DNA from: Ureibacillus manganicus DSM 26584
GTDB taxonomy: Bacteria > Bacillota > Bacilli > Bacillales_A > Planococcaceae
NCBI RefSeq assembly: GCF_000772945.1
Contig: NZ_JPVN01000010.1
Span: 88,618 to 152,617, forward strand
Direction of reading: 5' to 3'
DNA: 64,000 nt
The notes below the pieces were generated by a model that was not told the DNA's origin, did no database searches, and worked only from the letters and a program-made list of their open reading frames with translations. Below, piece by piece: positions 1 through 8,983 of the stretch (its first letter is position 1; each line of letters starts with the position of its first letter). A program made the position numbers and the translations under genes.

Positions 1-309
1 AAGGATTTGCTTAAAGGCGTTGGATTAGAGAGCAAATTGAAAAAGTATCCTGAACATCTATCTGGAGGTGAGCGTCAACGTACTGCAATTGCTCGTGCAT
101 TTATGAATAATCCAGATATTATCCTTGCCGATGAACCAACTGCGAGTTTAGATAGTAAGCGAGCATTTGAAGTAGTTGAGCTAATAGCTAATTTCGTGAA
201 ATCTAGAAACAAAGCGGCCATTATGGTAACCCACGACGAAAGGATGCTTTCTTATTGCGACCGTGTTTATCATATAAATGATGGAAAGTTGGTACTAGTA
301 GAGCATTAA
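1..309 (+). CDS. ABC transporter ATP-binding protein, C-terminal fragment
   Basis: The gene enters from the left edge, and the frame is open from base 1. The visible 100 residues are the second half of an ABC ATPase. They hold the signature LSGGE, Walker B IILADEP, the D-loop SLDS and the switch histidine in VTHD. The Walker A half lies outside the window. The short C-terminus without an extra domain, ending soon after the [11 protein letters not shown] segment, resembles the MacB/LolD/DevA type that pairs with FtsX-like permeases. The substrate cannot be inferred. A hairpin at 372-408 follows. Confidence 0.9.
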   Translation, partial: KDLLKGVGLESKLKKYPEHLSGGERQRTAIARAFMNNPDIILADEPTASLDSKRAFEVVELIANFVKSRNKAAIMVTHDERMLSYCDRVYHINDGKLVLVEH

Positions 310-371
310 GATTGGGTTGTTACTAAGCGAGGCTTCGTGCAATTATTATTGAAGTTCATCTTTAAATTAAG

Positions 372-408
372 AAATGGAGTATTTGCTTCTAAGCAGTATT
401 CCATTTTT
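372..408 (+). terminator. Terminator after the ABC ATPase
   Basis: An imperfect hairpin built on AAATGGAgTA and TAtTCCATTT is followed by a T-run, about 65 bp after the ATPase stop codon. Confidence 0.6.
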
Positions 409-434
409 TAATCTTTTATACTGCTTTTGAAATG

Positions 435-467
435 AAAAACCTCGACAAGTATAAGACCTAGTCGAGG
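435..467 (-). terminator. Terminator of the atoE-like gene
   Basis: The arms CCTCGAC (440-446) and GTCGAGG (461-467) form a hairpin. Read on the minus strand it is followed by TTTTT. It lies about 140 bp past the permease stop codon. Confidence 0.7.
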
Positions 468-607
468 TACTAATTTTAATTACTGAAAAACAGGAGCGAC
501 ATACGGCTAAAATTGAACTTAGAAAAGTACAACTGGAAAACTAAGTTAACAATCTTGCGTTTTTATTTGATAGATTAGGTGTTTTTTACACCATTTGTAC
601 TCAAAAT

Positions 608-1921
608 TTAGAAGAATAAAAAACCTATACTGATAATAATCCCTGTAAAAATAAGAACAAATAAACAGAATCCCATGATATCTTTTGCTCTTAAGCCAGC
701 AATAGCTAGTGCAGGAAGCGCCCAGAATGGTTGAATCATATTTGTCCAAGCATCCCCCCATGCAATAGCCATTGCTGTTTTCGCATAATCAGCACCCATT
801 GCTTGAGCAGCCTCGATCATAACAGGTGCTTGAACAGTCCACTGACCTCCACCTGAAGGAACAAAGAAGTTTACCAAACCAGCGGAGAAGAATGTAAATA
901 GATAAAATGTATGCTCATTTGATATTGCAATGAACCACTCAGAAAATACAACTGCTAATCCTGATGCTGTCATCATGCCCATAATTCCAGCATAGAACGG
1001 GAATTGAAATACGATACCACCAGTTGTTTTAATGGCATTTTGTACAGCAGCTAAGAAACGTTGTGGCGTACCGTGAAGAATTATACCTGATATGATGAAG
1101 ATTGTATTTACAATATTTAAATCTAAAGCAAAGCCTTTTGTTGCAAAGTGATAGATTAAATAAGTTACACCAATAAGGCCAATTAAAATTGTTAATAGAT
1201 AACTTCTTTCTGCCCAAGAAGCAAATGTTTTTTCAGCTGGAGGGAATTTTTGTTCTTCCTCCACTAATAGTTTTGGATCAACTTCAACAACATCTTCTTC
1301 TTTAGGCATCATGAATCGGTTAAAGAATGGTAATGTAATAATGATAACGATAACGATAAACAGGTTATATGAAGAAAAGATTGTTTGAGTTGTTGGGATT
1401 ACACCTACTAAGTCTTCATAAAAATGCCCACTTGTTGCAATTGTCAATGGAATTGATCCTGCTAGACCTCCATGCCAAATAACAAATCCAGAGTATGCAC
1501 TTGCAATTAATAATCGATAGTCTACCTTTTTCACATGACGTGCAATTTCTTTGGCAAATAGTGCACCAATTACTAAACCAAAGCCCCAGTTAATCCAACT
1601 AGCAAGCAAAGATACAAAAGTAACCACAATTATAGCAGTGCTTGGTTTTGTTAATTTACTAGCAGAAAAAGTTAATAATTTTTTAAACACAGGGCTATTT
1701 GCTAGAACATGTCCAGCAGCTAGTACAACAACCATTTGCATTGTAAATGCTAATATCCCCCAAAATCCATTTCCCCAATGAACAACCATATCTAATGGTG
1801 TAGATGGAGTTAAAACAACACCTAGAAATAATACGAGTACGGTTAAAATTGCAACGAAGATATAAGGATCTGGTAAGTATTTTTCCATAATTGTATTTGC
1901 GACCTTAGTCATAAACTTCAT
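608..1921 (-). CDS. atoE: Short-chain fatty acid transporter, AtoE family
   Basis: This 437-residue polytopic membrane protein belongs to the AtoE/TIGR00366 family of short-chain fatty acid permeases. It starts MKFMTKVANTIMEKYLPDPY, and this N-terminus, the VPSGGGQWTVQAPV segment near residue 355 and the following AIAWGDAWTNMIQPFWALP segment are typical of the family. I see ten or more hydrophobic segments. An AGGAGG-type ribosome site precedes the ATG at 1921. The CoA-transferase pair scoAB lies 1.6 kb upstream on the same strand, which supports uptake and CoA activation of acetoacetate or butyrate-like acids. The substrate is inferred from the family. Confidence 0.9.
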   Translation of the reverse strand: MKFMTKVANTIMEKYLPDPYIFVAILTVLVLFLGVVLTPSTPLDMVVHWGNGFWGILAFTMQMVVVLAAGHVLANSPVFKKLLTFSASKLTKPSTAIIVVTFVSLLASWINWGFGLVIGALFAKEIARHVKKVDYRLLIASAYSGFVIWHGGLAGSIPLTIATSGHFYEDLVGVIPTTQTIFSSYNLFIVIVIIITLPFFNRFMMPKEEDVVEVDPKLLVEEEQKFPPAEKTFASWAERSYLLTILIGLIGVTYLIYHFATKGFALDLNIVNTIFIISGIILHGTPQRFLAAVQNAIKTTGGIVFQFPFYAGIMGMMTASGLAVVFSEWFIAISNEHTFYLFTFFSAGLVNFFVPSGGGQWTVQAPVMIEAAQAMGADYAKTAMAIAWGDAWTNMIQPFWALPALAIAGLRAKDIMGFCLFVLIFTGIIISIGFLFF

Positions 1922-2479
1922 CTCAAATACCTCCTACTACGTTATTTTAAATTACATTTGCTGAGTATTAAGTTTAGTATGAAAGGAAAAGTATTTGGTT
2001 CATTTAAACAAGCTGTTGCAGATAAATAGTTTATGGATTCTATTAACAGCAGTAAGTTGTCCAAATTTAACAAGAACTCAACTTTTCTCCCAAATAAACT
2101 TTCAAGTACTCCCTTACCTTCTATTAATCTAGCTAACTACATTTTCTCTCTCCTAAGCTAAACTATTTTTTGTTTATATAGTTAGATAGGACATGATTGT
2201 GATTTTTTATCTCACTCTCGATTACAATAGTTTTATTATTATTTTTTAATAGTATCCTCCTTTTTATAATTTCGAATTTTCTGATTTCAACTATAATTTT
2301 ACAATAATCGAAATTAATGTCAATGCAAAAAATAGAAATAAAGCTACTTATTGTAGAAAATTTATTATATTTACAAAAACTTTATATTATACCGATAATA
2401 GATTCATTAAATAGCAGAATATTAAAAAATATGAAATTTAGATGTTGTAATGTGCAATTGGTTAGTGCAATTATCATTT
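1922..2479. other. AT-rich intergenic region
   Basis: The stretch lies between the atoE start and the end of the EamA gene. Apart from the possible CoA-transferase remnant at 1979-2029, I see only AT-rich DNA. A 68-codon open frame at 2317-2523 lacks a ribosome site and runs into the EamA gene, so I do not call it. Confidence 0.5.
1979..2029 (+). pseudogene. Possible 16-codon remnant of a CoA-transferase subunit A start
   Basis: The frame reads MKGKVFGSFKQAVADK and then a stop. It resembles the N-terminus of 3-oxoacid CoA-transferase subunit A, whose copy at 4919 begins [15 protein letters not shown]; the shared residues are M, GKV, SF and AV. After the stop the DNA still contains a GATGGATCT-like stretch, where the family has DGAS/DGST. 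There is no clear ribosome site. I read it as a decayed gene start rather than a peptide gene. The match is short and could be chance. Confidence 0.35.
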
Positions 2480-3391
2480 CTAATTTGTATGTAATGATTC
2501 TTCATTTTCCTTTCCATTTATAACGTTTGAGGGCTTATTAATTAAATAAATACTAAATATAATCAATACCATTCCTATAAATAAAGTTATTGTAAATGGT
2601 TCATTTAAGAAAATTGTGCCGATTAATACAGCTATCAAAGGAACAAGAAATGTAAATGAGCTTACTTTCCCCGCCTCGCCTTTGCCGATTAATTGATAAT
2701 ACAAAATAAAAGCTAATGCTACACCAAAAATCGCACCATAAACTAAGCAAACAATAAAGGAAACGTTCCATTCAATTGTACGTATATCCTCCACTCCCAA
2801 GCCATAAAAAAACATACAAAGGCCACCAATTACATTATGTAAAGCAACCAACCATAGTGCATGCACGACATTACTTTTTACTTTTACATAGATTGTACCA
2901 ATCGCCCAACCGATCGCCGTTATTAGTGCAAGCACAAATCCAATAGGTGCAATCTTACCGCTAATTCCATCTAAACTAACGATTACAACACCTAAAAATC
3001 CTAGAAGTACTCCGATAAGTTTGATTCTAGTAAGTGGTTCTTGCAATATTGCCCAAGCAAGTATCACGACAAGTACTGGTTGTAAATATACAATGACCGA
3101 ATATAAACCCGCTGGTAAATATTGCAGACCAATCGATTGAACTCCATAGAAAAGAATGACATTAAATATACTTGAGATTACATAGACGGACCAATTTTCT
3201 TTCCAATTAATTAGTTTCCATTGAGGGATTAAGATTATAGAAAAGAAAAGTCCTGCAATAATTGAACGGATTCCTGAAAATAATACTGGTGGTGAAAACT
3301 GTAAAGCATACTTATAAATAGGCCAAACAGATCCCCAAATACAGACAATCGACACTAGACTAATAATGGTTTTAATATTGCTATTTTTCAC
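2480..3391 (-). CDS. EamA family (DMT superfamily) transporter
   Basis: The 303-residue protein has about ten membrane segments in two homologous halves, the architecture of EamA/DMT exporters. The first half carries the VCIWGSVWPIYKYAL and LQPVLVVILAW segments, and the second half repeats them with FTFLVPLIAVLIGTIFLNEP near residue 245. Members export amino acids or small metabolites, but the substrate is unknown. The start is GTG at 3391 with a GAAGGG-like ribosome site. It sits between atoE and scoAB on the same strand, with a terminator between it and scoB, so it is probably transcribed separately. Confidence 0.9.
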   Translation of the reverse strand: MKNSNIKTIISLVSIVCIWGSVWPIYKYALQFSPPVLFSGIRSIIAGLFFSIILIPQWKLINWKENWSVYVISSIFNVILFYGVQSIGLQYLPAGLYSVIVYLQPVLVVILAWAILQEPLTRIKLIGVLLGFLGVVIVSLDGISGKIAPIGFVLALITAIGWAIGTIYVKVKSNVVHALWLVALHNVIGGLCMFFYGLGVEDIRTIEWNVSFIVCLVYGAIFGVALAFILYYQLIGKGEAGKVSSFTFLVPLIAVLIGTIFLNEPFTITLFIGMVLIIFSIYLINKPSNVINGKENEESLHTN

Positions 3392-3456
3392 GTTAATTTA
3401 TCCCTTCATCAAAGTAATACTTAACAATCCCCAAAAATTAGAAGATATTAACATTT

Positions 3457-3502
3457 AAAAAAGCTTCAAAACCTTATCATTAAGGAGTTGAAACTTTTTT
3501 GT
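3457..3502 (-). terminator. Terminator of scoAB
   Basis: A hairpin with arms AGCTTCAAAACCTTA and TAAGGAGTTGAAACT is flanked by A6 on one side and T6 on the other, 70 bp downstream of scoB. A close relative of this hairpin lies at 26310-26356, after the tRNA gene. Confidence 0.8.
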
Positions 3503-3570
3503 TAAGCTCAAATCTCATTTGAACTAAAAGTACGTCCAGAAGGGTATCAACAAGTGAACAAAACTATCTA

Positions 3571-4215
3571 TTAAATTAGTGCAAAGTTAGTAGTATTAAA
3601 TTTAGCTTCTGTTTTCTCTTTTAATTCTTCTAGAGTTACACCATCAGCGAGTTCAATTAATTCCATTCCGTTTGGGGTAAAGTCGAATACAGCTAAATCC
3701 GTGATTAACCGATCTACCACACCCTTACCAGTTAAAGGTAATGAGCAACTACTTTTCACTTTAGACTCACCGTATTTGTTTACATGTTCCATAATAACAA
3801 CAACACGTTTAGCACCTACAACAAGGTCCATTGCTCCACCCATACCTTTAATCATCTTGCCGGGTATTACCCAATTCGCTAAATCACCATTTTCTGAAAC
3901 TTCCATCCCGCCTAAAATGGCAACATCAATATGTCCACCACGTATCATAGCGAAGGATTCAGCACTATCAAAAAATGATGCACCAGGATTTGCAGTTACA
4001 GTTTCTTTACCAGCATTAATTAGATCAGCATCAATTTCAGCTTCTGTTGGATATGGTCCTATACCTAGTAAACCATTTTCTGACTGTAACATAACATTGA
4101 TATCAGGTGAAATTGCATTAGCAACTAAGGTAGGTAAACCTATACCTAAATTCACATACATACCATCTTTTATTTCTTGTACTGCTCTTTGAACAATTGT
4201 GTCTCTACTGTTCAT
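3571..4215 (-). CDS. scoB: 3-oxoacid CoA-transferase subunit B
   Basis: This is the beta subunit (214 residues) of a class I CoA-transferase, which moves CoA from succinyl-CoA or another donor to a 3-oxoacid such as acetoacetate. The [10 protein letters not shown] segment near residue 45 holds the catalytic glutamate that forms the CoA thioester. The [15 protein letters not shown] and [14 protein letters not shown] segments are also characteristic. Its ATG overlaps the stop of scoA by 4 bp (ATGA), so the two subunits are translationally coupled. With AtoE and the LysR regulator it forms a short-chain acid utilisation cluster. Confidence 0.95.
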   Translation of the reverse strand: MNSRDTIVQRAVQEIKDGMYVNLGIGLPTLVANAISPDINVMLQSENGLLGIGPYPTEAEIDADLINAGKETVTANPGASFFDSAESFAMIRGGHIDVAILGGMEVSENGDLANWVIPGKMIKGMGGAMDLVVGAKRVVVIMEHVNKYGESKVKSSCSLPLTGKGVVDRLITDLAVFDFTPNGMELIELADGVTLEELKEKTEAKFNTTNFALI

Positions 4216-4919
4216 ACAATTGACGCCTCCCTTACTGTACGACGTTCAATAGTTTTTTCATAATTATCTCCAAGTAAAATATGCTGAACATATACACCTG
4301 GAGTATGGATTTCATCTGGATCTAGTTCTCCAACTTCAACAAGTTCTTCAACTTCTACAAAGGTAATCTTCCCAGCAGTTGCAGCTAATGGATTAAAGTT
4401 TCTAGCAGTTTTACGATAAACTAGATTTCCAGACTTATCGCCCTTCCATGCTTTTACAAAGGCAAAATCTGCTACAATGGCTTTTTCTAAAATGTACTCT
4501 TTTCCATCAAACACTTTAGAATCCTTGCCATCCGCGATTACAGTTCCCACTCCAGTAGCTGTATAAAAGGCTGGGATGCCAGCACCACCTGCACGAAGTC
4601 GCTCTGCTAATGTACCTTGCGGACAAAGTTCTACCTCTAAATCGCCGTTTAATAATTGTTGTTCAAACGTTTTATTTTCACCCACGTAAGAAGCAATCAT
4701 TTTTTTTACTTGTTTGTTTTCCAATAATACGCCTAAACCATGATGATCCGTTCCACAGTTATTACTAATAATTGTTAAATTTTTTACACCTGTTTCTTTA
4801 AGTGCATAAATGAGTTTTTCTGGAATTCCCGATAAACCAAATCCACCAACAGCTATTGATGCTCCATCTGGAATTTGTCGAACGGCTTCTTCAAAAGAAT
4901 CTAATACTTTACCAATCAT
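4212..4919 (-). CDS. scoA: 3-oxoacid CoA-transferase subunit A
   Basis: This is the alpha subunit of the same CoA-transferase. The N-terminus [19 protein letters not shown] and the glycine-rich [10 protein letters not shown] near residue 30 bind CoA in this family. I chose the ATG at 4919 because GAGGTGG lies six bases upstream; a GTG at 4934 lies within that ribosome site. The protein is 235 residues, normal for the family. A TATAAT box and a LysR-type palindrome lie upstream, and the LysR gene precedes it on the same strand. Confidence 0.95.
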   Translation of the reverse strand: MIGKVLDSFEEAVRQIPDGASIAVGGFGLSGIPEKLIYALKETGVKNLTIISNNCGTDHHGLGVLLENKQVKKMIASYVGENKTFEQQLLNGDLEVELCPQGTLAERLRAGGAGIPAFYTATGVGTVIADGKDSKVFDGKEYILEKAIVADFAFVKAWKGDKSGNLVYRKTARNFNPLAATAGKITFVEVEELVEVGELDPDEIHTPGVYVQHILLGDNYEKTIERRTVREASIV

Positions 4920-4940
4920 ATAATTCCACCTCACTTTTTA

Positions 4941-5012
4941 TTCATTATAACAATTTTCATAAAATAACAAAAATTCATAATAATTATATGGTTTATTCTA
5001 AAATGGAATAAA
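4941..5012 (-). promoter_or_regulatory. scoAB promoter with LysR-type operator
   Basis: On the minus strand a TATAAT box lies just upstream of scoA, with a TTGTTA hexamer 15 bases before it, a slightly short spacing. Further upstream is the inverted repeat TTTATTC-N7-GAATAAA (4992-4998 and 5006-5012). It fits the T-N11-A style of LysR sites and is a natural binding site for the adjacent regulator. The assignment is inference. Confidence 0.5.
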
Positions 5013-5027
5013 TTACACAGACTATTG

Positions 5028-5897
5028 CTAATTAATACACTCTAACAAGAATTTTTGCACAGCATAGGGAATATAGGCATTGCGTTTGGTAATGACCCCC
5101 ACTTTCCATTCCATTCGTTCAGACAACTTAACTATTTTTATTTTAGGATTAGATTGTTTAGTATAAATAGCACGTGGTAATAAAGTGACCCCAAGATTCG
5201 CAGCGACTAATTCAATAATTACATCCCATTGAGAACTTTCAAATGCTATAAAAGGATTAAAACCAGCTGTATTACAAGCATCAATCACACGATCATGAAG
5301 CGTAAAATCTCTGTTAAATAAAATAAATGACTCCTCTTTTAACTCTTCAATTGAAATAATCTCCCTATCTGCAAAAAAGTGGTCATCACTAACAAATAAT
5401 ACAAACTCATCTTCGATAAATACTTTCGTATCAAATTTTTGTTCATCTATTGGCAATACTACAAAACCAACATGTACTATGCCTTCTTCTACAAGTTCTC
5501 CTATTCTTTTTGCTCCCAGCTCAGTTAATTGTAAAGTAACATTTGGATAAACAGTATTAAACTTTGAAGCTATTTTTGAAAAAAAAAGTGTACCTATTAA
5601 AGGTGGTATACCAACTTTCACCTCTCCAAATTCTACTTTTTTTAAATCACTCAATAATACCTCAAGCTCATCTACTAGCTGAAAAATCTTCATGCTTTGT
5701 GAATACACAATACTCCCTGCATCGGTTAAAGCTAGGGATTTTGTTGAGCGCTCTAACAATTTTACTTGCAGTTCCTTTTCTAATGATTTTAGGCTCTTAC
5801 TCAATGTTGGTTGTGATACATACATTTCTTCAGCAGCCTTTGTAAAACTACCCTGTTGTACTACTTTTAGAAATACGTATAAATCTTTAAGTTCCAT
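5028..5897 (-). CDS. LysR-family transcriptional regulator
   Basis: The 289-residue protein has an N-terminal winged helix (residues 1-60: MELKDLYVFLKVVQQGSFTK, then SQPTLSKSLKSLEKEL) and a periplasmic-binding-like effector domain (about 90-289). It is encoded directly upstream of scoAB on the same strand, and a palindrome lies between them, so it probably controls short-chain acid use. A hairpin with a seven-T run lies just upstream of its start codon and may attenuate its own transcription. The effector is unknown. Confidence 0.9.
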   Translation of the reverse strand: MELKDLYVFLKVVQQGSFTKAAEEMYVSQPTLSKSLKSLEKELQVKLLERSTKSLALTDAGSIVYSQSMKIFQLVDELEVLLSDLKKVEFGEVKVGIPPLIGTLFFSKIASKFNTVYPNVTLQLTELGAKRIGELVEEGIVHVGFVVLPIDEQKFDTKVFIEDEFVLFVSDDHFFADREIISIEELKEESFILFNRDFTLHDRVIDACNTAGFNPFIAFESSQWDVIIELVAANLGVTLLPRAIYTKQSNPKIKIVKLSERMEWKVGVITKRNAYIPYAVQKFLLECIN

Positions 5898-5927
5898 AGA
5901 AATCTCCTATTCACTTTTATAGATTCT

Positions 5928-5967
5928 AAAAAAAGCGAGTAAAACATTATCTTAAATGCTTACTCAC
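5928..5967 (-). terminator. Terminator-like hairpin in the leader of the LysR gene
   Basis: GTGAGTAA (5960-5967) pairs with TTACTCGC (5935-5942), with extra pairs inside, and is followed by T7 on the minus strand. It sits about 30 bp upstream of the LysR start codon with no minus-strand gene before it, so it could act as an attenuator. Confidence 0.5.
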
Positions 5968-6189
5968 TTTTAGACTTACTATTTAATAGACCATATTCAA
6001 ACCTATTTTAACATAAATACTAATCTCTTTAATTGTATTTATCTGAATTTTTAGTTACTGATAATCAATTGATAAACTAGATCATTCCAGAAAGTTAATT
6101 TTCTTTAAATTATATTCACAAGCTTTTAAGAAATATTGTAACTTTTATGTTAAAATACGACATGTATTTACAGAAAGGTTAAATCTAAA

Positions 6190-7050
6190 ATGAAGATAAT
6201 AAAAAAGCAGAAAAAGATATACACTGAATATTTTACGATTATCATTGGATCAGTATTAGTTGGATTAGCCTATAATATGTTTTTTTTACCGGCTAAATTG
6301 GCAGCGGGTGGGGTATCTGGTATAAGTACAATTCTTTACGAAATGTATCTGTTTAATCCCGCTTATGTACAATGGTTGATTAATATTCCATTATTTTTTA
6401 TCGGTCTTATTCTTCTAGGAAAAGACTTTAGCTTAAAGACATTAGTTGGGACTTTTTTCGTCCCTTTTACGATTTGGATTAGTGCTGATATTCCCTTTAA
6501 AATCGATAATCCTTTGCTAGCCGCAATCTATGGGGGGATTCTCTTAGGGGTAGGTCTTGGTATTGTTTATCGTGGAAACGGATCTACAGGTGGGTTAGCA
6601 ACAGTTGCTCAAATCCTAAAAAAATATACGGGGTTCTCAAGTGGGTATTCCCAGTTAATCGTCGATGGTGTTGTTGTTATTAGTTCTGCTCTAGTATTTA
6701 ACTTGGAGTTAGCTTTATATGCAATGATTGCCATATATGTGACAAGCAAGGTAATTGACTTTGTCCAACTGCAAACTTCGCCATCAAAACTCGTCCTAAT
6801 TATTACTGAACAGGAAGAACAAATACAAGCCATTATTAATGAGGAAATTGATCGAGGTTTAACTAAAGTACGTTCTATAGGTGGATATTCGAACAAAGAG
6901 AAAACAATGATTTTATGCGTAGTCGAACAGCAAGAAGCGATCTATTTGAAAAAAGTATTGAATGAACAAGAACCGAATTCCTTTGTCGTATTCCTTAATG
7001 CTTCTGAAATACTTGGTCGTGGCTTCTCTGTACCAAAGTATTATGAATAG
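6190..7050 (+). CDS. YitT family membrane protein (DUF161/DUF2179)
   Basis: The 286-residue protein has an N-terminal membrane half with about five segments (residues 15-185) and a C-terminal cytoplasmic DUF2179 domain (about 195-286). The domain contains the ITEQEEQIQAII and GGYSNKEKTMILCVV stretches and ends in FLNASEILGRGF. This is the architecture of B. subtilis YitT and YqfU; the function is not established. It follows an AAAGG ribosome site, is divergent from the LysR gene and is followed by a strong hairpin. A second paralogue lies at 61259-62128. Confidence 0.9.
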   Translation: MKIIKKQKKIYTEYFTIIIGSVLVGLAYNMFFLPAKLAAGGVSGISTILYEMYLFNPAYVQWLINIPLFFIGLILLGKDFSLKTLVGTFFVPFTIWISADIPFKIDNPLLAAIYGGILLGVGLGIVYRGNGSTGGLATVAQILKKYTGFSSGYSQLIVDGVVVISSALVFNLELALYAMIAIYVTSKVIDFVQLQTSPSKLVLIITEQEEQIQAIINEEIDRGLTKVRSIGGYSNKEKTMILCVVEQQEAIYLKKVLNEQEPNSFVVFLNASEILGRGFSVPKYYE

Positions 7051-7134
7051 TTTTTTGACGAATTACCCTTCGTGAGCTAGTAGAGTCAATTTACTTACAT
7101 TACACAATCTACGGTATTGCTCTACGCACAAATA

Positions 7135-7172
7135 AAAATGGAATACACGCTACTAGCTGTATTCCATTTTTT
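7135..7172. terminator. Bidirectional terminator after the YitT gene
   Basis: The arms AAAATGGAATACA and TGTATTCCATTTT are followed by T-rich sequence. It lies between the convergent YitT and SLH-protein genes and can serve both. Confidence 0.8.
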
Positions 7173-7248
7173 ATATTATTTAGTTTGGACTTACTAGAAT
7201 TTTCCCTAGGTTTTTGTCTATTAATATTGAAAGGGTTCAAGCCCATTT

Positions 7249-8757
7249 CTATTTTAATCTGTAGCTTTTTTCTATAGCACGTGCCAAGAAGACTGCGAAT
7301 TCTTCTCTTTTAATAGTAGATTTCGGATTAAACGTGGTAGCTGTTGCACCACTTGTAATACCTGCTGCATACAGACGAGCTACTGAGTCGGCGAACCACT
7401 GGTCTTTTATATCAGTAAATGGATGGCTACTAGATGGTGCTGGAAAATTATAAATTCTTTGTAAAACTGCTGCCATTTCACTTCTTGTCAGTATTTTATC
7501 AGGTTCAAATGTGCTAGCACTATAACCCATAAATAACCCTTCGTCAACCGATGCAGCAATTGCATCATAATATTTATGATCCTTTGGAACGTCCTTAAAT
7601 CCAGGATCAGGTCGGTTGGCAAGTGAAACATTTTGCGCACGGTTGATCAATAATACGGCTTGCCAACGAGTTAAACCTTGACCTATCCCAAAGTTGTCTA
7701 CTGAAACTCCTTTTATAATGTCTTTTTCAGCTAAATAATAAATTTCCTCTTTAGCCCAATGATTGGTAGGTACATCTTTAAAAGTGATAGTCGGAGTTGG
7801 TGTTGGTACTGTTGAAGTAGAGTAGTCTAAATAGCTAGACGCTACATATCCCACTGTCCCGTTACTTGTTTTCACAGGATACCAAACAAAATGGTTTTTA
7901 TTCGTAGCTCCTTCGTCATATTCAAATGGACCTGTTATCGTTACAATTTCGCTTTCACTCAAAGTACCTTTAATGGTACTAGTTGAAGTAGTAGGACGTG
8001 GTCTAATTTTCACATTATTAGCAGTTACTTTAACCTGTTGATTTGTATTAAATTGATGCTTGGATTTTGTAAATGGTGCATCAAAGTCATAATTCAAAGT
8101 AACAAATTTAATATTTTCACTACTGCTAGATTCATACTGGAAATTTTCCCGTGAAAAAGGCAGCTCTGCTAAATCTATTAATCCGAAATTCTCAATGATT
8201 CGGAAAATCTTTTCTTGATACGCACTTGTATTTCTTTCACCAGTTGCTTGGACAATTGGACTATTTACCGGCTTAGTACCGTTATAAGCCATGACAGCAA
8301 AGTACCAATTTTCCAATACATCCCTGTCTCCATCATTTATACGAGGTAAATCCTTTCGGTCAAACATACGAGCAAGAATTTCTACCCCCGCCTGTATATT
8401 ATAGACAATATCATTTTTTAGGCGATCTTCATCATAGCCAGCCTGATTGGTAATCTGCATAATCCCGATTCCGTTGTCGGCTGTTACAATCACTTCACCG
8501 TTTTTATCGAAATGTCGCCAACCACCGCTTTCACCTTCAGCTATTGCCTTCACTATTTCAGGAGGAACATCATAGTGTAGCGCAGTTTCAGTTAACAAAC
8601 AGTTCATCATAGAAAAATCTGGGTTTATCTTCGCTACCGAATCATACTCACATGTGTTGGTAATATCATTAGCAAATACATTGTTTTCTACATTAATCGA
8701 TAAAGAAAAGGCGCCAATGGCCATAACACTAATCAAAGGTTTCAACATTTTTTTCAT
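7249..8757 (-). CDS. SLH-anchored surface protein with transglycosylase-like and SH3b domains
   Basis: This 502-residue exported protein has a signal peptide (about residues 1-29, cleaved after VFA). A lytic transglycosylase-like domain follows at about 50-165, with candidate catalytic Glu76 in GESGG and the GIGIMQIT motif at 96-103. A bacterial SH3 domain (about 245-315, KVTANNVKIRPRP) comes next. Three SLH repeats (about 329-502) start FKDVPTNHW, FKDVPKDHK and FTDIKDQW. SLH repeats bind pyruvylated cell-wall polymer, so the enzyme should be displayed on the wall and act on peptidoglycan. Whether it is active is not known. The ribosome site is weak (GAAAGG, far from the ATG). Confidence 0.9.
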   Translation of the reverse strand: MKKMLKPLISVMAIGAFSLSINVENNVFANDITNTCEYDSVAKINPDFSMMNCLLTETALHYDVPPEIVKAIAEGESGGWRHFDKNGEVIVTADNGIGIMQITNQAGYDEDRLKNDIVYNIQAGVEILARMFDRKDLPRINDGDRDVLENWYFAVMAYNGTKPVNSPIVQATGERNTSAYQEKIFRIIENFGLIDLAELPFSRENFQYESSSSENIKFVTLNYDFDAPFTKSKHQFNTNQQVKVTANNVKIRPRPTTSTSTIKGTLSESEIVTITGPFEYDEGATNKNHFVWYPVKTSNGTVGYVASSYLDYSTSTVPTPTPTITFKDVPTNHWAKEEIYYLAEKDIIKGVSVDNFGIGQGLTRWQAVLLINRAQNVSLANRPDPGFKDVPKDHKYYDAIAASVDEGLFMGYSASTFEPDKILTRSEMAAVLQRIYNFPAPSSSHPFTDIKDQWFADSVARLYAAGITSGATATTFNPKSTIKREEFAVFLARAIEKSYRLK

Positions 8758-8888
8758 ATTTGACTATAACACTACCTTTCATATTATCTTAAATTAAGAG
8801 CCTTTAAATTAATGGTAACATAAACCCAAAAGTTGGGACAGAGGAATATATAATGTTTCATTAGGGAGTTGGTTGGGATAATGGACAT

Positions 8889-8925
8889 AAAAAAACCTTC
8901 CATTTCAATTGAATTGGAAGATAAT
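8889..8925 (-). terminator. Terminator of the UvrD-like helicase gene
   Basis: The arms CTTCCATTTCAA and TTGAATTGGAAG (one mismatch) are followed by T7 on the minus strand, about 60 bp after the helicase stop. Confidence 0.7.
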
Positions 8926-8983
8926 TTATTGAAGATTTTATAAAAAAGGGTACTACTAACCCAGTACAAAGATCAAATGCTTT

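Noticed and set aside
2317..2523. 68-codon plus-strand frame
   Set aside because: No ribosome site, AT-rich composition, and overlap with the end of the EamA gene on the other strand.
8784..8969. 61-codon minus-strand frame downstream of the helicase gene
   Set aside because: It spans the helicase terminator and has no family-like features.
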